Assembly: GCA_022844575.1 (NCBI GenBank)
Contig: JALHLL010000162.1
Location: 1 to 8,380 of the forward strand
Length of the DNA: 8,380 bases
Direction of reading: 5' to 3'
From: a bacterium
Lineage (GTDB): Bacteria; Bacteroidota; Ignavibacteria; Kapaibacteriales; UBA961
Shown: in pieces, positions 1 to 8,157 of the stretch
How positions within the stretch are numbered: the stretch's first letter is position 1
Layout: each line of letters starts with the position of its first letter
Position numbers and translations under genes: made by a program
The notes under the pieces: generated by a model
Told to the model about the DNA's origin: nothing
What the model saw: the letters and a program-made list of their open reading frames with translations, nothing else
Database searches by the model: none

Positions 1-2874
1 TAATTTTGGTATACCGACTCGTACTATTAATTCCGTACTACGTTCATTACCGCATGTATCAACTATTGTAAGCGTGTCCCTATATAAACCGGGCAGAACA
101 GAACCGTCAAAACTGATTCCGGCTGTACTATCACTGCCTGCTGCTAAGATAAGTTCATTCTTTAAAAGTCGAAATTTCGGCGAACGAGATGTCAAAGATA
201 TTTTTCTGGTAATAATATCATTATTTTCAATTTTTAATTTAATTGCTATTGAATCGTTCGGGCATACTTCCAAAGTATCGTTTATTGAATTGACAACAAT
301 CCCGTTCGGATCAACAACATAAACCCAAACACTATCACGAGATGTGCATCTGTTTGTATCTGTAGCAATTACGGTGTACAATGTACTTACAGGTGGTTCA
401 GCACGCGGTTGCCTTACAATATCGGACGATAATCCTAAAGTAGGAAACCACCGAAATCCTATCAAGGAGTCAGCGGAGGATAGAGTGAGAATTGTTGAAG
501 ATTTAGGGCAAATTACTTGCTGCTTTTGTAAAACTATTGTCGGGGGTAAAAATGCCTCAACATCAATACTGTTTATACCTATACATCCGCTTAAATCAAT
601 CACCTCAATTGTATATGTACCGGTTTCGCTTACAGTAATTCGTGGGGAATTAGCACCATTTATCAATATATTGTTCTTTTTCCATTGATAAGTTCTATAT
701 CCGGCACCTACATCTAAAGTAACGTTACCTGTCGCTGAACAGAATGAAAGTGGGCCATCTGCTGTAATTTTTGGTGAAAGAGGTAAAATCCCGACTTGTA
801 CCTTTGTAATAAATGCTTCTTTTCTACCCTTTAGTGCAGATTGCGTCGGAAAATTTGTTGATACTGTATATCCGACGAGCATAACAGCACCGGAGGAATC
901 AACAACTGCGCCTAGGCATTGATCGTCAGATGTACCGCCGAGGTATGTCCCATAAACAAATAAATTACCGTCAGCATTTATTTTAGTAAGAAAGCCATCA
1001 TAAGAACCCGATAAACTTTGTTGAACAGGGTCATCGGAAATCGGTAAATTATCGGAATTCGTTACGCCACTTACATAAACAGCATAACACGGATCAATAT
1101 TGATACTTTTTGCATAGTCATCATTACTGCCACCAATAAGTGTACTGAAAAGAAATCTATCTGCCAACGGACTTATCTTATAACAGAAGGCATCATCTTT
1201 TCCATTAAATGATGTGTCGGCACCTAGAACTGTGAGAGGAAAATTTAGGGAATTCGTATTTCCTACAACGTAGGCATTATTATAAATATCAAGTACAATA
1301 CCGACGGCACTTTCATCTCCAGAACCACCTACTAATGTAGAATATCTGATAGTTTTTCCATCGGGTGATATTTTGGTAATAAAACTATCATAATTACCCC
1401 CGGCAAATTTATTAGTGACCGTAAAAGGCGTAATCAAGAAATTTTTTGATTGTGTTTGCCCAACTACGAATACTGATCCGGAATCATTTATGGCAATTGC
1501 ATAGGGATAATCATCAAGATCACCCCCTAAAAAACTCGAAAAGATAACAGATGATAAATCCGGATTTAATTTCGTAACATACCCATCACTCGAACCGCCA
1601 CCAAACTGTTCCTGAAAACCATTCAGAATAGTAAACTCTTTAGGACCATCAGTTTTACCGGATATATACACATTTCCGGTTTTATCAAAAGCAATCGTTT
1701 CAGCTGCATCATTAAATTGTCCGCCGAAATATGTAGATGCTATAAGTCTTTTACCGTCCGAGCTTAATAGTAGAGCAAATGCGTCACTCCCCTGGTCAAG
1801 GTTCTTTCTTTTTTTCTGAAAGGCATTTGAACTTAATGGAAAATTGCTTGATGATGTTGAACCCGCTAAATAAACAACTCCCTCTTCATTAACGGTTATA
1901 TCCAAGGTTCGGTCAATACCATCACCGCCTATAAAGGTAGAAAATTGCAGTTGTGCTCCGTCCTCGCTGTACTTAGCTACAAAACAATCACGCGAACTTA
2001 CCAACGACGATTGAAAAACGCCTGTGGTTATAGGAAAATCCTGTGAGTTGGTTTCACCACCGATATATATGCTTCTTGATGAATCCACATCAACAGCACG
2101 TGCTTCATCATCATTTGAGCCCGCTAACAATGATGAAAAAACAGGTTGCATAAGCACCAACTCAAACTTTTCGTCATTGTTTTGTACTTTAGGTATTATC
2201 GATATGTTATTCTCATTATTTATTACAATTTCATAAGGCAATAAGATTTTTCCATTTATACTCTTAATATAAAGTTCAGGTAGAGAAATATAGATTGAGC
2301 CTAAAGGCGTTGTTCCGATAATTTCGTTTTTGCCCTTTGTTATATTCGTGACACCTTCCAAATCGAATGAAAAAGCATGTGCATTTTCCAAAGAAATCGT
2401 ATAGAATGTCCTATGTTCATCATCAATATTTATTCTAATCTCAGTGCCGTTTTCAAGTGTACATTGTAATTCATCTGCTCCACGAACATTAGTAACGGCT
2501 TTATTACCAAAGTAATAGTTATAAGTACCGGCAGTTATACCTTTCCGTTGAATTTCGTCGAACTTTGAACCGAAATTGTATCCGAATGTATAGCTAATAG
2601 AATTTTGTTCGGTTAAGGAATGCTCATGTTTGTTTACAAGATGTCGGTTTTCGACAAGACTCTTATAAAAAGTTACTGTAGAATTAGTAAGAATTGTTTT
2701 ATCCGACGAGGATTGGCTTAAAACATATCGAATACCATCGTTCCATTGCCCATTATTTTCAATAAACGCCGGTTTTGACTTGATGCGATAAGAAGGGTTA
2801 TCCTGTATGGAAGCATACACTACTATTTGTGTACATAACAATAGAATAGCATATAGTATGCTTATCGATTTCAT
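1..2874 (-). CDS. Large exported SBBP-repeat beta-propeller protein with Ig/PKD-like domains (C-terminus beyond window)
   Basis: The frame is open from the ATG at 2872-2874 to the left edge, about 958 codons without a stop, so the 3' end is missing. Seen in order: a signal peptide (about residues 1-21, MKSISILYAILLLC core, cut near VYA/S); a DUF7948-like N-terminal domain (about 33-240) opening with the typical FIENNGQW; seven SBBP repeats (about 246-695) with cores such as FSTLIGGSNDDY, VYVSGVTNS and DGFLTKINADG; an Ig/PKD-like domain (about 700-773, YQWKKNN and GTYTIEV); a second one (about 777-852, FRWFPTLGLSS and LYTVIATDTNRC); then a further beta-rich segment. Such proteins are secreted or surface-attached in Bacteroidota and relatives and usually end in a T9SS sorting domain, which cannot be checked here. 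The specific role is unknown; adhesion or a surface/extracellular structural role is a guess. An AAGGA sequence 7 nt before the ATG supports the start. The gene follows the gldM-like gene after 142 bp. Confidence 0.9.
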   Translation of the reverse strand, partial: MKSISILYAILLLCTQIVVYASIQDNPSYRIKSKPAFIENNGQWNDGIRYVLSQSSSDKTILTNSTVTFYKSLVENRHLVNKHEHSLTEQNSISYTFGYNFGSKFDEIQRKGITAGTYNYYFGNKAVTNVRGADELQCTLENGTEIRINIDDEHRTFYTISLENAHAFSFDLEGVTNITKGKNEIIGTTPLGSIYISLPELYIKSINGKILLPYEIVINNENNISIIPKVQNNDEKFELVLMQPVFSSLLAGSNDDEARAVDVDSSRSIYIGGETNSQDFPITTGVFQSSLVSSRDCFVAKYSEDGAQLQFSTFIGGDGIDRTLDITVNEEGVVYLAGSTSSSNFPLSSNAFQKKRKNLDQGSDAFALLLSSDGKRLIASTYFGGQFNDAAETIAFDKTGNVYISGKTDGPKEFTILNGFQEQFGGGSSDGYVTKLNPDLSSVIFSSFLGGDLDDYPYAIAINDSGSVFVVGQTQSKNFLITPFTVTNKFAGGNYDSFITKISPDGKTIRYSTLVGGSGDESAVGIVLDIYNNAYVVGNTNSLNFPLTVLGADTSFNGKDDAFCYKISPLADRFLFSTLIGGSNDDYAKSINIDPCYAVYVSGVTNSDNLPISDDPVQQSLSGSYDGFLTKINADGNLFVYGTYLGGTSDDQCLGAVVDSSGAVMLVGYTVSTNFPTQSALKGRKEAFITKVQVGILPLSPKITADGPLSFCSATGNVTLDVGAGYRTYQWKKNNILINGANSPRITVSETGTYTIEVIDLSGCIGINSIDVEAFLPPTIVLQKQQVICPKSSTILTLSSADSLIGFRWFPTLGLSSDIVRQPRAEPPVSTLYTVIATDTNRCTSRDSVWVYVVDPNGIVVNSINDTLEVCPNDSIAIKLKIENNDIITRKISLTSRSPKFRLLKNELILAAGSDSTAGISFDGSVLPGLYRDTLTIVDTCGNERSTELIVRVGIPKL
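790..2139 (-). repeat. Seven SBBP protein repeats (predicted seven-bladed beta-propeller)
   Basis: These are protein-level repeats inside the large exported gene. Units begin at about residues 246, 311, 379, 445, 511, 576 and 641, each with an aromatic-ST-x-x-GG-like start (FSTFIGG, ASTYFGG, FSSFLGG, YSTLVGG, FSTLIGG, YGTYLGG; the first is degenerate, FSSLLAG). Spacing is a steady 65-68 residues (195-204 bp). Each unit then has an acidic pair (often DD), a strand of the VYVSGVT type, an NFP-like turn and D-x-F-x-x-K. The DNA itself has diverged, so this is an old duplication and not a fresh tandem repeat. Seven units fit one closed seven-bladed propeller; that fold is inferred from the family. 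Confidence 0.85.
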
Positions 2875-2881
2875 ACAATTT

Positions 2882-2886
2882 TCCTT
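2882..2886 (-). promoter_or_regulatory. Shine-Dalgarno-like AAGGA before the SBBP-repeat gene
   Basis: On the minus strand AAGGA lies 7 nt upstream of the ATG at 2874. It is the only purine-rich site near the start and supports this initiation codon. Many genes in this group lack such a motif, so its presence is informative but not decisive. Confidence 0.4.
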
Positions 2887-2910
2887 ATGGATTCAATTTT
2901 GTATTAGGAT

Positions 2911-2925
2911 GAAGATATGATCTTC
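2911..2925. repeat. Short perfect palindrome GAAGAT-atg-ATCTTC in the SBBP gene leader
   Basis: Two perfect 6-bp arms with a 3-bp spacer lie 36 bp upstream of the SBBP-gene start and downstream of the putative -7 box at 2941-2948. This could be a small operator or a weak RNA hairpin in the 5' leader. The arms are short enough to occur by chance. Confidence 0.3.
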
Positions 2926-2940
2926 TCCCACGCTGCATTA

Positions 2941-2948
2941 CAAAAATA
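2941..2948 (-). promoter_or_regulatory. Possible Bacteroidota-type -7 box (TATTTTTG) for the SBBP-repeat gene
   Basis: TATTTTTG on the minus strand fits the TAnnTTTG -7 consensus of the Bacteroidota primary sigma factor. It would give a leader of roughly 60 nt before the ATG at 2874. No good TTTG -33 element sits at the usual 19-21 nt spacing; the nearest candidate (TTTC) is about 23 nt away. The 142-bp gap after the gldM-like stop makes an independent promoter reasonable, but the match is partial. Confidence 0.25.
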
Positions 2949-2984
2949 CTGAACACGCGCTTTGAATAGGTGAAAGATTTAGGA

Positions 2985-3015
2985 ATGTTTGTTCTAAAGT
3001 CGAAAATGCAAACAT
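2985..3015. repeat. Inverted repeat ATGTTTG / CAAACAT just after the gldM-like stop codon
   Basis: Perfect 7-bp arms (2985-2991 and 3009-3015) are separated by 17 bp, beginning 2 bp past the gldM-like stop codon. The stem is AT-rich and no U-run follows, so it is not a convincing intrinsic terminator. It might mark an RNA processing or stability element, or be chance. Confidence 0.25.
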
Positions 3016-3016
3016 A

Positions 3017-4510
3017 CTACTCTCCCCCTTTGCGCACTGCAGAACGAACTCCTCGTTGATCATATGCACGGAACTTTATAGTACCAATGGTCGTAATTTT
3101 AAAAATTTGTAGAGTAATATTATCTATGTATTGAATGGAGCCACGCATATCCCGTACGGTTGCATTACCCTCCACAACTTCTATTTTGGCTTCATTTTTT
3201 TTACCTTTTACAAGTCCGAAGCTTCGGGTTCTTACATGAATTACATTTTCCTGACCACCGGGTAGAATTTCAACTATTTCGGGCGCAGGGTAATCTTTTA
3301 CTGAAATATTGATAGGTTGTCCGATTCTTCGGCCACCTACCCATCGTTCAAAGGATATTGTTTTTCCTGTATCCGATAAGGACGGAGTAAAGGTGAATAT
3401 CCCACCTCGCTGGCTGCCGACAAGCTCATTACCTCGTGGATCTCGTAACAAGGCTTTAGATTCGGTACCCTGTATCTGAGGCATACGCGGATCGAATGTA
3501 TATAAGACACCGGGATTCATTTCCGTTGGTAAAAACGGTTGTAAAAGCGGTTGCGGTTCAATGATAAAACTTGTACTTATCTGTTTACCATCGCCACGCC
3601 TCTCTGCCGTTACCATAACCTTCATTAAGCCGCTTAATGGTGCCTTGCCGCTAATAATAAATTGATTTCCACGAACATCGGAAATTTCAGCAGTACCTCC
3701 TTGTTGTGCTCCGCTTCCCTCAATTCGGATAATCGGTGTGCGTTTCAGATCAGCACTTGAATTTATACCACCAATAAAAACACTATTATTCCAAATTTGT
3801 GCAGCAATGGCTTGTATCTGCTCTAATTGAGGTTGAGCCGTTAAAGCTCCATAAGTCAATGCTGTCTGTATGGGTACTGCTCCACTTGCTGTATTTACCG
3901 GTTGGGTCTGCATTATAACGGTATCAATTCTTGTTGCAATTGATTCCCCCGACTGAGAATAGACAACATTAAGACTGAACGATGTTTCTGTTTTTACCCT
4001 TGTTCCTGTGCTTCGAATCAAATTGTTAAGTTCGGTATTACCTTCTGAAGCAACAGGCACTGCGGAGGCAATTACTTTTACAAGAAATGTACGGTTTCTC
4101 TTTTCCGAATTAATAGGCGGCTTCCATGAAAACCGAGCCGCTTGTAAAGCCGAACTATACTTTATCGAAAACATAGGTGTAGGTGATGTTTCATTAGAAA
4201 CAAGTCTTAAAGTTTGTCCCGCAAATTGATCTTCAATAATTGCTTCATATTGTATATCTTTAACGTAACCGCCAAACAATATATGATTAACAGAATCGAA
4301 TCGGATTACTTTCGATGCTTGCGGGTCAATAATACAATTAAGAACGGGTTGTTCAGGTATGGCATTAAATGATTGTTGCAGTACTGCCGTTAAAATTGCC
4401 GACTGTTTTTCTTTTTCAAAGGAATCGTTTCCCGGCAATAATAATACTAAAGCGGCAAGATAAAGAACAAAGTAAATCTCAACGAGTCTTCTCTGTGGTC
4501 TTCTACGCAT
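3017..4510 (-). CDS. gldM: GldM/PorM-like motor protein of the type 9 secretion system
   Basis: The protein is 497 residues from the ATG at 4508-4510, close to the usual ~515 of GldM. Seen: an Arg-rich tip (MRRRPQRR), one membrane helix (about 12-26, IYFVLYLAALVLLL), then a long soluble beta-rich region with no further helix, including VFIGGIN (245-250), a GSGAQQGG loop (265-272), FIISGKAPLSGLMKV (284-298) and a final strand-rich block (410-497). Known GldM is anchored by one helix, which packs with GldL as a proton-driven stator/rotor, while its periplasmic domains reach the GldK/GldN ring. Arg7 or Arg8 here sits like the functionally important Arg9 of Flavobacterium GldM (from memory). An in-frame TTG at 4570 would add 20 residues but overlaps the upstream gene by 68 bp; the ATG overlaps it by only 8 bp (ATGCGTAG), typical of translational coupling. 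Sequence similarity to textbook GldM is faint, so the call rests on topology, length and partner. Confidence 0.7.
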   Translation of the reverse strand: MRRRPQRRLVEIYFVLYLAALVLLLPGNDSFEKEKQSAILTAVLQQSFNAIPEQPVLNCIIDPQASKVIRFDSVNHILFGGYVKDIQYEAIIEDQFAGQTLRLVSNETSPTPMFSIKYSSALQAARFSWKPPINSEKRNRTFLVKVIASAVPVASEGNTELNNLIRSTGTRVKTETSFSLNVVYSQSGESIATRIDTVIMQTQPVNTASGAVPIQTALTYGALTAQPQLEQIQAIAAQIWNNSVFIGGINSSADLKRTPIIRIEGSGAQQGGTAEISDVRGNQFIISGKAPLSGLMKVMVTAERRGDGKQISTSFIIEPQPLLQPFLPTEMNPGVLYTFDPRMPQIQGTESKALLRDPRGNELVGSQRGGIFTFTPSLSDTGKTISFERWVGGRRIGQPINISVKDYPAPEIVEILPGGQENVIHVRTRSFGLVKGKKNEAKIEVVEGNATVRDMRGSIQYIDNITLQIFKITTIGTIKFRAYDQRGVRSAVRKGGE

Positions 4511-5093
4511 GATGACCGGATAGATTATTTCCGATAATTCGTGTAAGTTCAGAACGAACAGCTTGTTCAATTGCTGCTTTTTCTATTTGTGATGCCGACT
4601 TATTAAGTTTTTCTATTGTATGGGTCAAATCTTTCAAAGCCGAGTTTGTTAATCGCATTTGTTCAATCATTTCAGGATTCGGCGAGACGGCTTCAGTTAC
4701 TGCCAGAATTGCCGTCTGTGTAGTTTTCGTTAATTGTTCTTGTGTTTGGGCTACGGTTTCCAATGTTTCTGCAATAGAATCCAAACGAACTGATATTGAA
4801 GCATAATCACGAGCTATTTCCCCTATTTCCCTTATAATATCCTGTACCTCTTCAGTTCCATTCTCTTCTACAAATACATCCGAATCGTCATTGTCCGGCG
4901 GTGAAAAAAACATAACGATGAACATGAAGATAAGCATCGTGGCTTCGAGTATTATACTTCCTATAACAAAGGCATCGGAAATAGTATTTTCAAAAACACG
5001 ACGCAATCCGATAACGACTAACAGTATAGCAGCCCCGAAATAAACAAAGGAATTTACGGTTGAATAATGGAATCTATTTATGATTTCCTGCAT
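4503..5093 (-). CDS. gldL: GldL/PorL-like inner-membrane motor protein of the type 9 secretion system
   Basis: From the ATG at 5091-5093 the protein is 196 residues, near the ~215 of GldL. Seen: membrane helix 1 (about 13-34, FVYFGAAILLVVIGL), membrane helix 2 (about 40-65, VIGSIILEATMLIFMFIVMFF), an SPPDNDD stretch like the acidic PP motif after helix 2 in GldL, and a cytoplasmic helical/coiled-coil tail (about 85-185). The buried glutamate in helix 2 is residue 50, matching the proton-pathway glutamate reported near position 49 in Flavobacterium GldL (from memory). GldL pentamers with GldM convert the proton gradient into motion for secretion and gliding. The frame stays open upstream to an ATG at 5306, adding 71 residues rich in Cys, Arg and Trp that do not resemble GldL; I prefer the inner start, though neither has a Shine-Dalgarno site. 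The stop overlaps the gldM-like start by 8 bp. GldK and GldN are absent nearby. Confidence 0.7.
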   Translation of the reverse strand: MQEIINRFHYSTVNSFVYFGAAILLVVIGLRRVFENTISDAFVIGSIILEATMLIFMFIVMFFSPPDNDDSDVFVEENGTEEVQDIIREIGEIARDYASISVRLDSIAETLETVAQTQEQLTKTTQTAILAVTEAVSPNPEMIEQMRLTNSALKDLTHTIEKLNKSASQIEKAAIEQAVRSELTRIIGNNLSGHHA

Positions 5094-5306
5094 CCATAGT
5101 ACAGTACCGGATGAAGCACCCAATGGTTGCTCAATGGTACACTCATAATCCGTATATCGCGAAAGTGATTTTTCATTACAGCAAATGCGCCAACATATCA
5201 GTAGAGTGGAAATCAACCCCATTCTTCTCTCGAAGCGCAATTCACGATATGCCTTATGCAACAGAACACGCCCTTCTATTGATGCAAGTGAGGAAATTGA
5301 TTTCAT
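5094..5306 (-). other. In-frame 71-codon upstream extension of the GldL-like gene, coding status uncertain
   Basis: This stretch is open in the frame of the GldL-like gene, from an ATG at 5304-5306 with a second ATG at 5220-5222. Its translation contains a weak hydrophobic patch (LISTLLICWRICC) followed by polar sequence, with five Cys and two Trp in 71 residues, unlike the rest of the protein. The other two minus-strand frames are interrupted by stops. It may be untranslated leader, a decayed gene fragment or a real lineage-specific N-terminal extension. Together with 5307-5371 it forms a 278-bp gap between the DUF2059 stop and the preferred start. I see no clear terminator or promoter in it. 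Confidence 0.4.
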
Positions 5307-5371
5307 GGTTTATATAATGATATGTTTTCTTAGCAATTATACATTTAAGTATGGTACATTACGACTATAAT

Positions 5372-5851
5372 CTACTTTGTCGTCTTTAAAAACTTTTTTG
5401 CTTCTTCTTGTAATCTCTGTATTAATGAATCTCGGTATTTTTTATCAATAAGTTCTTTTATATTCTTCGATAGAACCGGGGTAAGATTCAAAAGTTTTTT
5501 GCCTTCAGTACTCTCGTAAAACTTTATTATATTTTTAATTTCATCGTGTGTAAAGTTCTTATCATACAAATCAACCAAATCGTTTTTTACGATTAAGTCC
5601 ATTGTAGCTCTTATCTCTTTTCTTACAAAGCCCATAAACTTATTAAGATTTGCAGCCGTATTTTTCTTTTTATACCTTTCGGTAAACACCTTATTCATAT
5701 TAGCAATCATTGCATCCGTTATTACATTTACAATGCTATTTGTGTTCGTAATCACTATCATTTTTCTGATTTCGTCTCTTTTATCCTGTGCTTGAACAGT
5801 GACAGTACAAAAAAATAAAACGGAAATATACAGATATATTAATGTACGCAT
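5372..5851 (-). CDS. Small secreted DUF2059-family protein
   Basis: The protein has 159 residues. Seen: a signal peptide (about 1-21, hydrophobic core LIYLYISVLFFCTVTV, probable cut VQA/QD), then an all-alpha, Lys-rich body. Cys15 is not in a good lipobox, so a soluble periplasmic or secreted protein is more likely than a lipoprotein. Residues 90-120 carry the family hallmark: LVDLYDKNF, THDEIKNIIKFYES and EGKKLL match the DUF2059 pattern of an aromatic-rich helix, a Thr-x-(D/E)-E turn and FYxSxxGxK. The function of DUF2059 is unknown; members are widespread envelope proteins in Gram-negative bacteria. It starts 18 bp after the stop of the ABC ATPase gene, so the two are probably co-transcribed, and it precedes the GldL-like gene. 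The ATG lacks a Shine-Dalgarno site. Confidence 0.85.
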   Translation of the reverse strand: MRTLIYLYISVLFFCTVTVQAQDKRDEIRKMIVITNTNSIVNVITDAMIANMNKVFTERYKKKNTAANLNKFMGFVRKEIRATMDLIVKNDLVDLYDKNFTHDEIKNIIKFYESTEGKKLLNLTPVLSKNIKELIDKKYRDSLIQRLQEEAKKFLKTTK

Positions 5852-5869
5852 TTGGAAAACAATTTTAGA

Positions 5870-7654
<1,785 letters not shown>

Positions 7655-7750
7655 AAAAAATCGAAGGATTAGTAATAGAATACAATTATGCAAAATACGA
7701 TGAAACGGAACAACAGAAAAACTGTAGTCAGTTGAAAAAACAATAATGGC
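7655..7750 (-). other. AT-rich leader between the rpmB terminator and the ABC ATPase gene
   Basis: This short non-coding interval must hold the promoter of the ABC ATPase unit if the terminator works. The only candidate I see is TATTTTG on the minus strand (7691-7697), one base short of the TAnnTTTG -7 consensus, with a TTTT about 20 nt upstream. No Shine-Dalgarno sequence precedes the ATG at 7654. The evidence is weak, so I do not call a defined promoter. Confidence 0.3.
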
Positions 7751-7788
7751 AAAAAAAAACCCTGACGGAAATAATCCGACAGGGTTTT
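7751..7788 (-). terminator. Intrinsic terminator of rpmB
   Basis: On the minus strand AAAACCCTG-T-CGGA pairs with TCCG-T-CAGGGTTTT: 9 bp, one T.T mismatch and 4 bp around a 5-nt loop. It ends in a run of nine T (A run at 7751-7759 on the plus strand). It begins 20 bp after the rpmB stop codon, so it should end rpmB transcription and isolate it from the ABC ATPase gene downstream. Read on the plus strand the T-tract is only four bases, so it is mainly one-directional. Confidence 0.9.
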
Positions 7789-7807
7789 CAAATACTAAAG
7801 TAATCTA

Positions 7808-8029
7808 TCAACCATTCATATCACGCATCATTGCAGTGTAGCCCTTTTTATCGAGCGTGCGCATTGCACTTGTAGAAATTTTCATCGTTACCCAACGCTG
7901 TTCTTCAGCAATCCAAATACGTTTTTTTTGAAGATTAGGAAGAAAACGGCGTTTCGTGCGATTATTCGCATGTGAAACATTGTTTCCTACAAGAACAGTT
8001 TTACCGGTTAATTCACACCGTTTTGCCAT
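7808..8029 (-). CDS. rpmB: 50S ribosomal protein L28
   Basis: This 73-residue, strongly basic protein is a component of the large ribosomal subunit. The start MAKRCELTGK and the block VGNNVSHANNRTKRRFLPNLQ (residues 13-33) are the L28 signature, and VTMKISTSAMRTLDKKG (47-63) matches the conserved C-terminal strand and turn. The sequence has a single Cys and no zinc-binding CxxC pair. It resembles Bacteroidota/Chlorobiota L28 more than the proteobacterial form. It has its own promoter (8073-8104), a GGAG site 7 nt before the ATG and an intrinsic terminator 20 bp after the stop, so it is probably monocistronic. Many Bacteroidota carry rpmG (L33) right after rpmB, but it is absent here. Confidence 0.97.
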   Translation of the reverse strand: MAKRCELTGKTVLVGNNVSHANNRTKRRFLPNLQKKRIWIAEEQRWVTMKISTSAMRTLDKKGYTAMMRDMNG

Positions 8030-8036
8030 TGATATG

Positions 8037-8040
8037 CTCC
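8037..8040 (-). promoter_or_regulatory. Shine-Dalgarno-like GGAG before rpmB
   Basis: GGAG on the minus strand lies 7 nt upstream of the rpmB ATG at 8029, a standard spacing. Several other genes in the window have no such motif, which fits a highly expressed ribosomal protein gene having a stronger initiation region. Confidence 0.45.
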
Positions 8041-8059
8041 GTTTACTCTATGTGATATT

Positions 8060-8104
8060 CAAATATAGAAGTCAAATATACAAAAAATACATACACTAAA
8101 CAAA
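8060..8104 (-). promoter_or_regulatory. rpmB promoter of the Bacteroidota TTTG / TAnnTTTG type
   Basis: On the minus strand a TTTG -33 element (8101-8104) is followed after exactly 20 nt by TATATTTG (8073-8080), a full match to the TAnnTTTG -7 consensus. This predicts a start near 8067-8070 and a leader of about 40 nt. A second TATATTTG (8060-8067) lies 13 bp downstream as part of a direct repeat (TATATTTGA, 4-nt spacer, TATATTTGA), but it lacks a correctly spaced -33 box. The promoter sits in the 128-bp gap between the histidine kinase stop and rpmB. Confidence 0.5.
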
Positions 8105-8157
8105 TAGACACTTTGCTAAAAGTAAGTAACAAGAGACTTAAAAGACACTCCATATCA

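Noticed and set aside
74..688. Two plus-strand open frames (82 and 114 codons)
   Set aside because: They lie antisense to the continuous minus-strand SBBP/Ig-domain coding frame and their translations show no recognisable domain.
790..2139. Regular ~200-bp periodicity as a DNA repeat array or CRISPR
   Set aside because: The periodicity exists only at the protein level (SBBP repeats); the DNA units are too diverged and too long for a CRISPR.
2024..2236. Plus-strand open frame of 70 codons
   Set aside because: It is antisense to the first SBBP repeat and the end of the N-terminal domain, and its product has no recognisable features.
2985..3015. Inverted repeat after the gldM-like gene as a terminator
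   Set aside because: The 7-bp AT-rich stem has a 17-nt loop and no T-tract follows, so it is kept only as a low-confidence repeat.
4008..4229. Plus-strand open frame of 73 codons
   Set aside because: It is a shadow of the gldM-like gene on the other strand.
4511..4570. TTG start giving a 517-residue GldM-like protein
   Set aside because: It would overlap the upstream gene by 68 bp and place 20 polar/hydrophobic residues before the Arg-rich tip; the ATG at 4510 matches GldM topology and gives a coupled 8-bp overlap.
5334..5341. TATAATTG as a promoter for the GldL-like gene
   Set aside because: It misses the TAnnTTTG consensus by one base and there is no TTTG or TTGACA-like element at the right distance upstream.
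5111..5370. Two overlapping plus-strand open frames (68 and 61 codons)
   Set aside because: They face the uncertain extension region, overlap each other in different frames, and neither has a ribosome binding site or recognisable motif.
7655..7693. TTG start giving a 607-residue ABC ATPase
   Set aside because: The extra 13 residues are not found in the family; the ATG at 7654 gives the usual MSLLLDVRNL opening.
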